Below, one piece after another: positions 1-7,971 of a DNA stretch of 64,000 bases. Made by a program: the position numbers and the translations under genes. Each line of letters begins with the position of its first letter. The first letter of the stretch is position 1. The notes under the pieces are model-generated. The model saw only the letters and a list, made by a program, of their open reading frames with translations, was not told the DNA's origin and searched no databases. The DNA is taken from NCBI GenBank assembly GCA_027448945.1, contig DAIDMQ010000028.1:62001-126000 (forward strand), in the 5' to 3' direction. The stretch comes from Gallionellaceae bacterium. Lineage in GTDB: Bacteria > Pseudomonadota > Gammaproteobacteria > Burkholderiales > Gallionellaceae.

Positions 1-11
1 CGACGTTGATT

Positions 12-410
12 TCACATTATGTCGGCTAGGGTGCTGCCATCCAGCGTTGCCAAGAAGGCACTCTGTGCATTGAAGAAAAGTTTCCTGAGTCTGCATTTCG
101 GCATCAGTGGGCACACGTCATTCGTCGCACCTTCTTTCATGCACACGACCAACGCCAGATTGTTTTCCATCAAACGCACTACAGCTCCCACCGAGATGTC
201 TTTCGCGTCGAGTGCAAGCCGTATGCCGCCATTGCGACCGCGTTCGCTGATGATCAAGTTCGCTGCCACCAAGGCCATCACGACTTTCATCAGATGCGTC
301 TTTGAAATATCAAAAGCCTCCGAGACTTCGGAGATGGTCACCGCTTCATTCTTCTTTCCTAAATAGATCAAGGTGCGCAGGGCGATGTCAGTAGAGAGAT
401 TGAGTTGCAT
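12..410 (-). CDS. nsrR: Rrf2-family Fe-S transcriptional regulator, NsrR-like
   Basis: A 132-residue Rrf2-family protein. The N-terminal half is the winged helix (AFDISKTHLMKVV recognition helix around residues 32-44, then the wing SERGRNGGIRLA at 55-66). Three cysteines at 90, 100 and 106 match the [2Fe-2S]/[4Fe-4S] ligand cluster of this family. NsrR proteins sense nitric oxide through the cluster and derepress NO-detoxifying genes. This gene is divergent from a norCB operon starting 220 bases away, which is what supports NsrR over IscR or other Rrf2 members. The cysteine spacing (C-x9-C-x5-C) is slightly wider on the first gap than in Escherichia coli NsrR, so the exact subfamily is inferred from context. 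Confidence 0.8.
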   Translation of the reverse strand: MQLNLSTDIALRTLIYLGKKNEAVTISEVSEAFDISKTHLMKVVMALVAANLIISERGRNGGIRLALDAKDISVGAVVRLMENNLALVVCMKEGATNDVCPLMPKCRLRKLFFNAQSAFLATLDGSTLADIM

Positions 411-516
411 TCAGTCATTCCTTGAAATAAATCTGTCAATTGCATTTAGATAAAAAGTGCCTCGGTGTAATGCGAATGACACACACTTTTGCATCTACGA
501 ATTAGGCTTCCATAAT

Positions 517-537
517 ACATTCATTATTGTTGAATGT
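517..537. promoter_or_regulatory. Inverted repeat between nsrR and the nor operon
   Basis: A perfect 7-base dyad, ACATTCA and TGAATGT separated by 7 bases, sits in the divergent region about 90 bases before the first gene of the nor operon. The surrounding 100 bases are very AT-rich. Position suggests an operator for NsrR or another NO-responsive regulator. It does not match the classic NsrR half-site spacing, nor an FNR box (TTGAT-N4-ATCAA), so the assignment is inference. Confidence 0.4.
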
Positions 538-629
538 TACATATTATGAGTATATATTCTCCGGCAATGAATCATTTATTGTCTGCCGTAAGAGATGTCA
601 TGAACTATTACAAGGAAAGCTAAACAGCC

Positions 630-971
630 ATGATAGAACCAGCCAGTCTCGCTAATTTCTTCACCATATTCTTCTCTGCAGCAATGGTAATCATGCTGGG
701 CGCCTTATACGCGCTGCTTTTCGCTTATTCACGTCTCAAGCACGATCCCCGTCTCATGCCAGTGGCCTATCTTTCCTATATCGGGCTATTCGTCGCCACC
801 CTTTTTCTAGCTGACGCAGCCAATCTATTGAAGCACCCCTTATGGCCAGTCATCGTCGTACTCATGCTGGTGGGATATTTACTAGCACCCCATGCAATCT
901 GGCATCTGTGTGTAGGTACGCATGCAGAAGAACAAGAAAATACCGAGCTATTACCAAGCAAAAATCTTTAA
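630..971 (+). CDS. Small membrane protein, first gene of the nor operon
   Basis: A 113-residue protein with three clear hydrophobic segments (about 10-30, 45-64 and 70-92) and an acidic C-terminal tail. A good ribosome site (AAGGAAAG at 612-619) precedes the ATG. It ends 21 bases before norC and is surely co-transcribed with it. I do not recognise the family; small membrane proteins are found upstream of norCB in several denitrifiers and may help assembly or act as an accessory subunit, but no catalytic motif is visible here. Alternative: an unrelated membrane protein that merely shares the promoter. Confidence 0.7.
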   Translation: MIEPASLANFFTIFFSAAMVIMLGALYALLFAYSRLKHDPRLMPVAYLSYIGLFVATLFLADAANLLKHPLWPVIVVLMLVGYLLAPHAIWHLCVGTHAEEQENTELLPSKNL

Positions 972-992
972 CGTAAAACTAGGGAGAAAACC

Positions 993-1586
993 ATGGCGAC
1001 AAATCAGTGGTGGGCATCCGAGTCATTCTGGCGCAAGACAGCCATATGGGTGACAGGTGTTTCATTAATCGTATTGATGATCCTGACGGTGGACACATTG
1101 CCGCAGATCTCGGCAGGCTCTAAGCGCGTACCGGCTTATTCAGTCATTAATTACCGCATCGATTACGTCTTCGACGAGACGCGCAATGTTCAGGCACCCG
1201 TCATCGGCGTGAAAGAGCCATTGTTCGGCAAGGAGTTATCAGAAGCCGAAGCTGAGGCACTAGTGGCGCACGGAAAACTGACAGTACAGGCGAAGAACTG
1301 CATGGGGTGCCACACCTTGTTAGGGAACGGTGCTTACTACGCGCCAGACTTAACCAAAGCATGGCTAGATCAGTATTGGGGATCGAAAGAGGTGCGTGAA
1401 GAACTAATGGTCGATTTCATCAAAGACCCCTCCAATAAATTGCACAACAGCATCGGTCGTCGCATGCCAAAACTTGCCGTGACGGATGATGAGGCACATG
1501 CCGTAGTCGCATTCCTGAAGTGGATGTCCAGCATAGATACCAATGGCTTCCCCTATAACTTCAAACCCATCGAACAGGAGAATTAA
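993..1586 (+). CDS. norC: Nitric oxide reductase subunit C (cytochrome c subunit)
   Basis: The membrane-anchored cytochrome c subunit of cNOR, passing electrons to NorB. An uncleaved N-terminal anchor spans about residues 13-35. The heme c site is C103-M-G-C106-H107 in the NorC-typical context NCMGCHTLLGNGAYYAPDLT, and M158 (RRMP) is the likely sixth ligand. At 197 residues it is longer than the common ~150-residue NorC because of about 45 extra residues between the anchor and the heme domain. AGGGAG at 981-986 is the ribosome site. It lies 2 bases before norB, so the two are translationally linked. Confidence 0.95.
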   Translation: MATNQWWASESFWRKTAIWVTGVSLIVLMILTVDTLPQISAGSKRVPAYSVINYRIDYVFDETRNVQAPVIGVKEPLFGKELSEAEAEALVAHGKLTVQAKNCMGCHTLLGNGAYYAPDLTKAWLDQYWGSKEVREELMVDFIKDPSNKLHNSIGRRMPKLAVTDDEAHAVVAFLKWMSSIDTNGFPYNFKPIEQEN

Positions 1587-1588
1587 TC

Positions 1589-3037
1589 ATGGCGACGACA
1601 ATTGGAAGGTTGGATGGCGCCAACTTGAATGGCGGCCAAAAGCTGGCGGTGAAATATTTCTTCGTCGCGATGATCTTGTTCGGCGCACAGATATTGTTCG
1701 GCATGGTAGCTGGTCTGCAGTATCTGAAACCTGATCTATTTTATGGCGTGCTCGACTTCAGCGTGAACCGCATGGTGCATGTCAATGCGATGATTGTATG
1801 GATGCTCTATGGCTTCATAGGCTCGGTCTATTGGATGCTAGAAGAAGAATCTCAACACGAGGTGGTCGGCCTCAAGCTCGGCAATTTGATCTTTTACGTG
1901 CTGACTGCTGCAGTGACCGTAGTGGTACTGGTCTATCTATTCGTGCAGATCGGTCCTGGTGAACAGTCATCTATCTGGCTCATCAACGAAGGACGCGAAT
2001 ATATTGAAGCACCGCGCTGGGCTGACATCGGCATCGTGGTCAGCGTACTGGTGTTCTTCTACAACGTCGCTGCGACTTTCTCCAAAGGCAAGTACACCGG
2101 CATCGCAGGCGTATTGGTGCTAGACCTGCTGGCTTTGTTCGGCATCTATTTCGCAGGCATGTTCTACACCACCAACATATCTATCGATCAATACTGGTGG
2201 TGGTGGGTGATCCATCTTTGGGTGGAAGCGACTTGGGAAGTATTGGTTGCCTGCATCATGGCCTACGGTTTGATGAAGGTATTGGGGGTACGTCGCAAGA
2301 TCGTTGAGACTTGGTTGTATATCGAGGTCGCACTGATGTTTGGCTCTGGCATCCTAGGTCTGGGTCATCACTACTTCTGGATAGGGACACCGGAATACTG
2401 GTTCACCATCGGCGGACTATTCTCGGCGCTTGAGCCCATCCCACTAGTGGCGATGGTGGTGCACGCAGTGTTCGATGCGGGTGCCAAGCACATCAAGAAT
2501 TCCAACCACCCCGCTATGGCCTGGTTGATAGCACATGCCTTCGGCAACTTCTTCGGTGCCGGTGTGTGGGGCTTCATGCATACCCTACCGCAGATCAATC
2601 TGTATACCCACGGCACCCAATGGTCGGCTTCGCATGGTCATCTAGCCTTCTTCGGCGCTTATGCCACGATCATCATCGCTGTCTTCTATCTTGCGATGCA
2701 GCAATGGCGCGGCAAGGTTTGGATGGCGGGCGACCTACCGGGTAATGGCTGGAAATGGAAGTGGGCATTAGGCTTGCTGAACATGGGTATGGTCGGCATG
2801 ACTGTGGCGCTACTCATCTCAGGCTATGAACAATCGCAGATCGAACGTGCTATCGGGGGATCGACTTGGATGGGCTACTTCGCCGCTCAAGCACATCCTT
2901 GGTTCATGCAGGGCATGTGGTGGCGCGAGGTATTCGGCACGATGTTCGCCGCTGGCTTTGTAATATTGATGTGGGACTTATGGAGTATAGGCAAGCATGA
3001 GACCCGCCCCATGCAGGTGGCGGCCTCACAAGAGTAA
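1589..3037 (+). CDS. norB: Nitric oxide reductase subunit B (catalytic)
   Basis: The heme-copper-oxidase-family subunit that reduces 2 NO to N2O in the inner membrane. 482 residues, twelve predicted membrane helices. Key residues are visible: H64 for low-spin heme b; H209, E213 and E217 in the HLWVEATWEV segment and H260-H261 for the FeB site; E282; H349 and H351 (SHGHLAFFGAY) for the hemes. The FeB glutamates instead of the Tyr-His pair mark it as NOR, not an oxidase. Its short N-terminus and NorC partner make it cNOR rather than quinol-dependent qNOR. No norQD genes follow, so the maturation factors must lie elsewhere or be absent. Confidence 0.97.
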   Translation: MATTIGRLDGANLNGGQKLAVKYFFVAMILFGAQILFGMVAGLQYLKPDLFYGVLDFSVNRMVHVNAMIVWMLYGFIGSVYWMLEEESQHEVVGLKLGNLIFYVLTAAVTVVVLVYLFVQIGPGEQSSIWLINEGREYIEAPRWADIGIVVSVLVFFYNVAATFSKGKYTGIAGVLVLDLLALFGIYFAGMFYTTNISIDQYWWWWVIHLWVEATWEVLVACIMAYGLMKVLGVRRKIVETWLYIEVALMFGSGILGLGHHYFWIGTPEYWFTIGGLFSALEPIPLVAMVVHAVFDAGAKHIKNSNHPAMAWLIAHAFGNFFGAGVWGFMHTLPQINLYTHGTQWSASHGHLAFFGAYATIIIAVFYLAMQQWRGKVWMAGDLPGNGWKWKWALGLLNMGMVGMTVALLISGYEQSQIERAIGGSTWMGYFAAQAHPWFMQGMWWREVFGTMFAAGFVILMWDLWSIGKHETRPMQVAASQE

Positions 3038-3090
3038 CAATCTGTGTTTGCAGTACACCAGCCTAGCCGCACAACTTAATAATCAATATG

Positions 3091-3109
3091 TCCCCTCACG
3101 ATGAGGGGA
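3091..3109. other. Hairpin after norB
   Basis: Perfect 8-base arms TCCCCTCA / TGAGGGGA with a CGA loop, about 54 bases after the norB stop. No T-run follows, so it is not a typical intrinsic terminator. It may stabilise the norCB message 3' end or attenuate read-through into the following genes. Confidence 0.4.
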
Positions 3110-3145
3110 AGCGAGGCTTTGCTGAGCTTTTGTGGCGAGCCTTTC

Positions 3146-3271
3146 ATGGAGCAGTCCACCGAGAAAGAAGTACCGCGGTATATTTTTCACGTTCGTCACC
3201 GCTCTGAATTTTTGGCGCACTTGGTGGAGTTGGAGCGTAAACACCGATTGCATCAAGAGGTGAAGTCATGA
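3146..3271 (+). CDS. Possible 41-residue soluble protein after norB
   Basis: A short open frame between norB and the HPP gene, rich in charged residues and histidine (segments EKEVPRYIFHVRHRSEFL and ELERKHRLHQEV). The same frame is open upstream to an ATG at 3101 (56 residues), but that ATG lies inside the hairpin at 3091-3109, so the 3146 start is preferred. The amphipathic composition looks protein-like rather than random. I do not recognise it and the ribosome site is weak. Confidence 0.35.
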   Translation: MEQSTEKEVPRYIFHVRHRSEFLAHLVELERKHRLHQEVKS

Positions 3272-3310
3272 AAAAAACTGTAACTTATTCATTCTGTAAT
3301 AGCATCTAAG

Positions 3311-4258
3311 ATGGAAATTGTCAGGAAAATTGCAGGATTCTGGGGCGTGTCTTCCAATGCCACCGGTCACGCTGAAAAGCTCATCTCTGGCATCGGTGGA
3401 TTCATCGGTATTTTATTGACCATGTGGATCAGCCACCATTATCTCGGCGTGCAGGGCGCTGCACTGCTGGTGGCTTCGATGGGGGCATCGGCGGTATTGC
3501 TGTTCGCCGTGCCACATGGCGCTTTATCCCAACCCTGGGCGTTGCTGGGAGGCCATTTATTCTCTGCGTTGATCGGGGTGACCTGCGCGCAGGGTATCGC
3601 GAATCCGCTGATTGCTGCCCCGCTAGCCGTGGCACTAGCAATAATCGCAATGCATTATTTGCGTTGCACACATCCTCCTGGGGGAGCGACTGCGATTACG
3701 GCAGTCATCGGCGGCGCGCAAGTACATGCGCTGGGCTATCAGTTCGTGCTGACACCGGTATTGGTTAACGTGCTCATTATGCTGCTTGCTGCCATTACAG
3801 TGAATTACGCTTTCCCTTGGCGTCGCTATCCGGCCAGTTTCAAGCTGCAGGTCGTTAAATCCGACGTGCATAACAGGGTCGCAACAAGCCAGTTGATGCA
3901 CAACGATTTTGAATATGCCCTCAGAGAGCTCGGAACTTACGTGGATGTAAACGAAGCAGACCTGAGCAAAATTTACCAGTTGGCCGTCAAGCATGCCTGG
4001 CAACTATCCCTGCAGCCTGAACAAGTCACAGCCGGTCTGTATTACAGCAATGGTAAGTTAGGTAGTGATTTGTCGGTACGTAAAGTCATCGAGTTGATAA
4101 GTGAAGGGTCTGATGCTGAGGTGATATACAGGATTGTCGATGGTGATGGAGCGGGTGCGATACAAACGTCGACATTGCTGGAGTTTGATAATTGGCAGCA
4201 ATATGAAGTCATCATGAAAGAGCATTCATGGCACCGGATAAGGTCATTTGATAGTTAA
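3311..4258 (+). CDS. HPP-family integral membrane protein with unknown C-terminal domain
   Basis: 315 residues. Residues about 20-175 form an HPP domain: four to five hydrophobic helices and the signature RCTHPPGGATA at 118-128 (HPP at 121-123). Many bacterial HPP proteins carry C-terminal CBS domains; here residues 180-315 are instead a soluble region I do not recognise (ending with LLEFDNWQQYEVIMKEHSWH). Some plant and cyanobacterial HPP proteins have reported nitrite transport activity, which fits the location just after norCB, but transport of nitrite here is inference. There is no strong ribosome site before the ATG. Confidence 0.8.
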   Translation: MEIVRKIAGFWGVSSNATGHAEKLISGIGGFIGILLTMWISHHYLGVQGAALLVASMGASAVLLFAVPHGALSQPWALLGGHLFSALIGVTCAQGIANPLIAAPLAVALAIIAMHYLRCTHPPGGATAITAVIGGAQVHALGYQFVLTPVLVNVLIMLLAAITVNYAFPWRRYPASFKLQVVKSDVHNRVATSQLMHNDFEYALRELGTYVDVNEADLSKIYQLAVKHAWQLSLQPEQVTAGLYYSNGKLGSDLSVRKVIELISEGSDAEVIYRIVDGDGAGAIQTSTLLEFDNWQQYEVIMKEHSWHRIRSFDS

Positions 4259-4374
4259 CCCTACCTGCTTTAGGATTTTCATGGCGACACAGTAGTACCT
4301 GACTGTGAGTGATTAAGACACAAACTGGATAGTTAGAGAGTATGGAAGCATGCTACGTCTGAAGGAGAATTTTG

Positions 4375-4449
4375 ATGTTAATAGAGTTGTGTATTCTTAT
4401 AGTGCTGGTTGCTGTTGTTGTTATTGCAATACGACCACCACGCCAATGA
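4375..4449 (+). CDS. 24-residue single-helix membrane peptide
   Basis: A very short frame: MLIELC, then an uninterrupted hydrophobic stretch of about 16 residues, then the basic tail IRPPRQ. A strong ribosome site (AAGGAG at 4362-4367) sits 7 bases before the ATG, better than that of most genes nearby. The next gene begins 14 bases after the stop at a GTG, so the peptide may also serve as a coupling leader. Function unknown; small one-helix proteins of this kind often bind and stabilise membrane complexes. Confidence 0.55.
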   Translation: MLIELCILIVLVAVVVIAIRPPRQ

Positions 4450-4462
4450 AAAGAGTTCTTGC

Positions 4463-5071
4463 GTGAAATATCCTAGTTTCTTTGATGAAGTACCCAAGAT
4501 TAGTTTGTACGATCCGTTGGCAGAACTCCTTGGCGCAACAGAGCAGGGCATTCTGCAGTATGGATATTTTGATGCAGTGGGACTGGCAGGCCACTCCTGC
4601 CCGACGGTCGCCTCGGCCTATTGGGCAACCTATAAAGCCTTGTCAGCGCTCTATCCCGATTCGACGCCTGTGCGTGGCGATATACGAGTGGAGTTAAGAA
4701 GGGACAGCGCGAGCGGGGTCACGGGGGTGATTGCGAATGTTGTCAGCATGCTGACTGGTGCTATGTCCGACAGTGGCTTCAAGGGGATTGGTGGTCGTTT
4801 CGACAGGCGCGAGCGATTGTTTTTTGCTGTGGATATGCAAGGAGAAATCCGCTACACCCGGCTTGATACCAATCAGGCTGTTGAGGTCGCCTTCAATCTA
4901 CAACGCGTTCCGGCATCTCCGCGTCTGACTGGGTTACTTGCGAGTTGTTTGTCCAACACGGCAAGTCAAACTGAGACGACTGAGTTCCGGCAACTTTGGC
5001 AGGAACGTGTGCGTTGCATTTTACTAGACCATGGTAATGATCCGGCCGTATTTTCAGTTACCCAGATTTGA
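4463..5071 (+). CDS. FmdE-like (formylmethanofuran dehydrogenase subunit E family) protein
   Basis: About 202 residues from a GTG start. The segment AVGLAGHSCPTVASAYWATYKAL (cited in parts: GHSCP at 43-47) resembles the GHSCPG(L)-type motif of FmdE/Tra5-like proteins, whose Cys/His residues bind metal. A longer frame from TTG at 4409 would overlap the 24-residue peptide; I chose GTG 4463 because it follows AAAAGAG (4449-4455) and gives a family-like N-terminus (MKYPSFFDEV). No zinc-ribbon tail is present. Role in this NO-related cluster unknown; this family is not restricted to methanogens. Confidence 0.6.
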   Translation: MKYPSFFDEVPKISLYDPLAELLGATEQGILQYGYFDAVGLAGHSCPTVASAYWATYKALSALYPDSTPVRGDIRVELRRDSASGVTGVIANVVSMLTGAMSDSGFKGIGGRFDRRERLFFAVDMQGEIRYTRLDTNQAVEVAFNLQRVPASPRLTGLLASCLSNTASQTETTEFRQLWQERVRCILLDHGNDPAVFSVTQI

Positions 5072-5190
5072 TGTACACATGAAATGAAGTCCGGTCATTA
5101 CCGCCTTTTTACGATGATAAATTTTCAATCCTCAGCTTTGACTTCCACGGACTGACAAGTGACCTGAAGCAACTCACACTTTCAAACACT

Positions 5191-5598
5191 TCAAATACGT
5201 TTGCGCGACAAAAGACGAGTCGTCGCGCCCGCTATCACAAACCACACCACAGTACGCATACTCATCGCAAGAATTGTACGTTGCTCATAAGCGCCACCGG
5301 AATTAATGTACATCCCAAATGCAGCGAATATGAGTGTAGTTGTGGCGGAAATTGCCACAGCTAGCCAAACTGCCCAACTTTTTTGTAGCCATAATCCAAC
5401 GCCAGTTGCAATGTAGGCAAAGCCCGACAAGAAATTGAACCAGAGTACGAATGGCACGTAGTTTCCGGCTGCGGCAACCGCCTCCTCATTTCCCAGCAAC
5501 ACTGACCCACCTTCCTTGACTGTCATAACACCAAATAGGATTGCTACTATCGAGAGTGAACTTATCAGCCAGCCTCGGCGTTGTTTGATTGTGCTCAT
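5191..5598 (-). CDS. Four-helix membrane protein beside cytochrome c' genes
   Basis: 135 residues with four hydrophobic segments (about 10-26, 46-70, 76-98 and 110-128) and short basic ends. It is the last gene of a leftward run after two class II cytochromes (55-base gap). Family not recognised; it could be a quinone- or heme-associated small membrane protein or simply a DoxX-like membrane protein, but no diagnostic motif is visible. Confidence 0.65.
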   Translation of the reverse strand: MSTIKQRRGWLISSLSIVAILFGVMTVKEGGSVLLGNEEAVAAAGNYVPFVLWFNFLSGFAYIATGVGLWLQKSWAVWLAVAISATTTLIFAAFGMYINSGGAYEQRTILAMSMRTVVWFVIAGATTRLLSRKRI

Positions 5599-5652
5599 GC
5601 TTATGTCACCGTTCTCTCAAGTGGATACCGAACCCGAACAGTTCGACTTGGT

Positions 5653-6120
5653 TTATTTGGCTTCTTCAACGAAGCGATACATCTCATGGCATGCGATGCA
5701 GTTATTCATGGCAACACTCAGTTTGGTGACTACATGATTGCTGTCTTTTGATTTAGCCGCTTCAACTGCGATGTCATCAAATTTTCCTCGGGTATCAAAA
5801 CCGAGCGCTTTCATTTCAACGGGGAGCTTCCTGAACAATGAACCAGGTGTATCTGCCTCAGCCCCCATTCCAGATGCTCTGGCTGAGTTAATGACCGCAT
5901 CAAAATCTTTCGCGGAAGCCGCTGCTAATATGCCTTGCGAGCTTTGCAACCACACGCGCATCTCCAACAACAAGGCATTGCGTTCATCTTTACTCAACAT
6001 AACCGCCTGACGACCATCGTCTGATGGCTGCACATTGCCTACCGTGAATTTGTACCCTAATGCGGCAACGATAACGGACAGCACGGCAACCAAAATCCAA
6101 CTTAATTTACAGCTCTTCAT
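5653..6120 (-). CDS. Class II (c'-like) cytochrome c, membrane anchored
   Basis: 155 residues. The N-terminal hydrophobic segment (about 7-26) lacks a clear cleavage site, so it is probably an anchor. The heme site is at the C-terminus, C141-I-A-C144-H145, followed by only ten residues; this placement is typical of four-helix-bundle cytochromes c'. Cytochromes c' bind NO at the distal heme face and protect against nitrosative stress, which fits the norCB neighbourhood. Strong ribosome site AAGGAGA before the ATG. It follows a second class II cytochrome by 39 bases. Confidence 0.85.
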   Translation of the reverse strand: MKSCKLSWILVAVLSVIVAALGYKFTVGNVQPSDDGRQAVMLSKDERNALLLEMRVWLQSSQGILAAASAKDFDAVINSARASGMGAEADTPGSLFRKLPVEMKALGFDTRGKFDDIAVEAAKSKDSNHVVTKLSVAMNNCIACHEMYRFVEEAK

Positions 6121-6159
6121 GATATTTTCTCCTTGTGTGATGGCACACCAATAGCCGAT

Positions 6160-6597
6160 TTACTTGCTTGCGGTGCCGTAAAAATGTTCAACGAACTTAT
6201 CGCGGAAGGTCTGGTGGCAATTCAAACAGGTGGTTTGCACTCTCTGGAACGCATCGATGACTTTATGCCCGTCCTTCTCATGTGCGACATGCTCAAGTCC
6301 GTGTGCAGCCTCATGCGTCTCACCATCGAGTGCTTTGAACTTGGACATCTCGCCCCCCATGAACTTCATGATGCGCATCTTTTCAGAAACGGGCGGTTGG
6401 GGATGTGCCGCAATCAGTGGCGCGGTATTGGCCACCAACTCCCAATCTTCGCGTGAGATACCGTCGGTGATGACCTGCATATTCTTGCCCAACTCTTTCA
6501 TCACTTTCTGTAACTCTAGCGGCTCCGCGGCTTGTGCATAATTTACGGACAGTGCGAAGGTGATAATGGATGCGGCTAAGATTGACTGCTTCTTCAT
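6160..6597 (-). CDS. Class II (c'-like) cytochrome c, periplasmic
   Basis: 145 residues with a cleavable signal peptide (MKKQSILAASIITFALS...AQA-AE, cut near residue 23). Four-helix-bundle pattern with the heme site C124-L-N-C127-H128 (QTFRDKF after it) near the C-terminus, as in cytochrome c' and c-556. Probably an NO-binding or electron-shuttling periplasmic protein. First of three genes running leftward; it begins 26 bases after the TetR gene ends, so it may be read through from the exporter operon. Confidence 0.88.
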   Translation of the reverse strand: MKKQSILAASIITFALSVNYAQAAEPLELQKVMKELGKNMQVITDGISREDWELVANTAPLIAAHPQPPVSEKMRIMKFMGGEMSKFKALDGETHEAAHGLEHVAHEKDGHKVIDAFQRVQTTCLNCHQTFRDKFVEHFYGTASK

Positions 6598-6623
6598 GGT
6601 GACTCCGTGTGTGGGTAAAATAA

Positions 6624-7238
6624 TTAATTACGTGTTTTGACGCCGTGCAAGAAGATTGGGAATGTTTTTACTGCCTGCTGCTGGAGGGCGTGCTTGCCTC
6701 CAAATATCGATGACTGCATGACCAAGCCCTGAATCATGCCGATGTAGAGCACTGCTGCGCTTTGGCTATCAAGATTGTTCGGAACCAACAATTGCGCCTT
6801 AGCGGCATCAAGCAAAGCTGCGACCTTAGCCTCGTATCCCGAGATGATTCCCTCAATGAGTTGGCGCAACTTACCGTTCTTTTTGTGCAACAGCTCGGTG
6901 AACAGCAAGCGGGGAATAGCCGGATGTTTGCTGATAAATGCGATGTGTGCGAAGAACATGCGCTCGACCGCGTTCAACGGATCGGAGGCATCTGCTGCCG
7001 CTTTGTCCAGCACCTTCATTAGTCGTTCGCGCACCCATACGATGACGGCGAACCAGATGTCGTCCTTGGTCGCGAAGTGTCGAAAAATTGCGCCTTGTGT
7101 GAGGTTCATGGCATCTGCCATATCTTGTGTGGTGACGCTGTCCACACCCTTGTCGGCCGCCAGCTCCACCGCCACGCGGATGATCTCGCCTTGGCGCTCT
7201 TCTGAACTCATGCGCTTTTTTACTACTTCATGATTCAT
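6624..7238 (-). CDS. TetR-family transcriptional regulator
   Basis: 204 residues. The N-terminal helix-turn-helix is at about 15-60 (VTTQDMADAMNLTQGAIFRHF), followed by a helical ligand-binding domain with an HIAFISKHPAIPRLLFTELLH segment typical of TetR regulators of efflux systems. It is co-directional with and 24 bases downstream of the DevBCA-type exporter genes, so it is the likely repressor of that system. AAGGAGAG ribosome site precedes the ATG. Confidence 0.9.
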   Translation of the reverse strand: MNHEVVKKRMSSEERQGEIIRVAVELAADKGVDSVTTQDMADAMNLTQGAIFRHFATKDDIWFAVIVWVRERLMKVLDKAAADASDPLNAVERMFFAHIAFISKHPAIPRLLFTELLHKKNGKLRQLIEGIISGYEAKVAALLDAAKAQLLVPNNLDSQSAAVLYIGMIQGLVMQSSIFGGKHALQQQAVKTFPIFLHGVKTRN

Positions 7239-7262
7239 GACTTCTCTCCTTCGAATAAATCG

Positions 7263-7970
7263 TTAAACGTTTCTACCTTCGCCCGCTTCTTCATAAGTTC
7301 GCCCATCACGAATGTGATAAATGCGCTTGAATGTGGGGATGATCTTTTCATCATGGGTCACGACGATGATGGCAGTTTGATATTGCTCCGCCATCTGATT
7401 AAGGATGCGCACGACGTTGAGCGCGCGTTCGCTATCCAGCGGTGCAGTCGGCTCATCGGCAAGGATGACCGGCGGATGATTGGCCAGTGCACGCGCGATA
7501 GAAACGCGCTGTTGCTCGCCCCCTGATAGTTGAGAAACAGCCGCCTTGGAGCGGTGACCCACATCCAGTGCCGCCAACAATTCTTGGGCGCGGATACGCG
7601 AGTCGTTATTCGATACGCCCGCTAACATTGGCAGCAAAGCCACGTTGTCGGTAACATCTAGGAACGGAATCAGGTAAGGCGCTTGGAAGATGAAGCCGAT
7701 TCGGTCGCGACGTAGAGTGCGCAAATCTTCGATCTTCCATGCCTCGTCAAAAATAGTTTGCCCGCCCAAGGTCATGCGTCCATCGGTGGGTTCGATTACC
7801 GCGCCCAAGCATTTGAGTAGCGTGCTCTTGCCCGAACCACTGGGGCCGACCAAGCCCACGACCTCTCCTGGCCAGATGGTCATGTCTACTCCTTTGAGTG
7901 CATCCACGGCGGTATCACCCTCGCCGTAACGCTTCTTCAAATTCTCAATGTGAATGGCAGGTTCGGTCAT
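7263..7970 (-). CDS. ABC exporter ATP-binding protein (DevA/LolD type)
   Basis: About 236 residues from the ATG at 7970 (MTEPAIHIENLKKRYGEG). Walker A GPSGSGKST, Q-loop FIFQAPYLIPF, signature LSGGEQQR, Walker B VILADEPTAPLD and the switch histidine VVTHD are all present. The A in ADEPTAPLD replaces the usual G of DEPTG. The start overlaps the upstream permease stop region by coupling (TGA at 7972-7974, ATG at 7968-7970). A longer frame to 8036 exists but would overlap the permease and add a non-homologous leader. Powers the MacB-like permease encoded upstream. Confidence 0.93.
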   Translation of the reverse strand: MTEPAIHIENLKKRYGEGDTAVDALKGVDMTIWPGEVVGLVGPSGSGKSTLLKCLGAVIEPTDGRMTLGGQTIFDEAWKIEDLRTLRRDRIGFIFQAPYLIPFLDVTDNVALLPMLAGVSNNDSRIRAQELLAALDVGHRSKAAVSQLSGGEQQRVSIARALANHPPVILADEPTAPLDSERALNVVRILNQMAEQYQTAIIVVTHDEKIIPTFKRIYHIRDGRTYEEAGEGRNV

Positions 7971-7971
7971 C

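Noticed and set aside
3088-3205. 38-codon plus-strand frame from ATG 3088 after norB
   Set aside because: No ribosome site and overlaps the hairpin; the alternative frame ending at 3271 has a better amino-acid pattern.
4409-4462. TTG-started extension of the FmdE-like gene
   Set aside because: The added residues (MLLLLLQYDHHANEKSS) overlap the 24-residue peptide in another frame and are not family-like; the GTG at 4463 has its own ribosome site.
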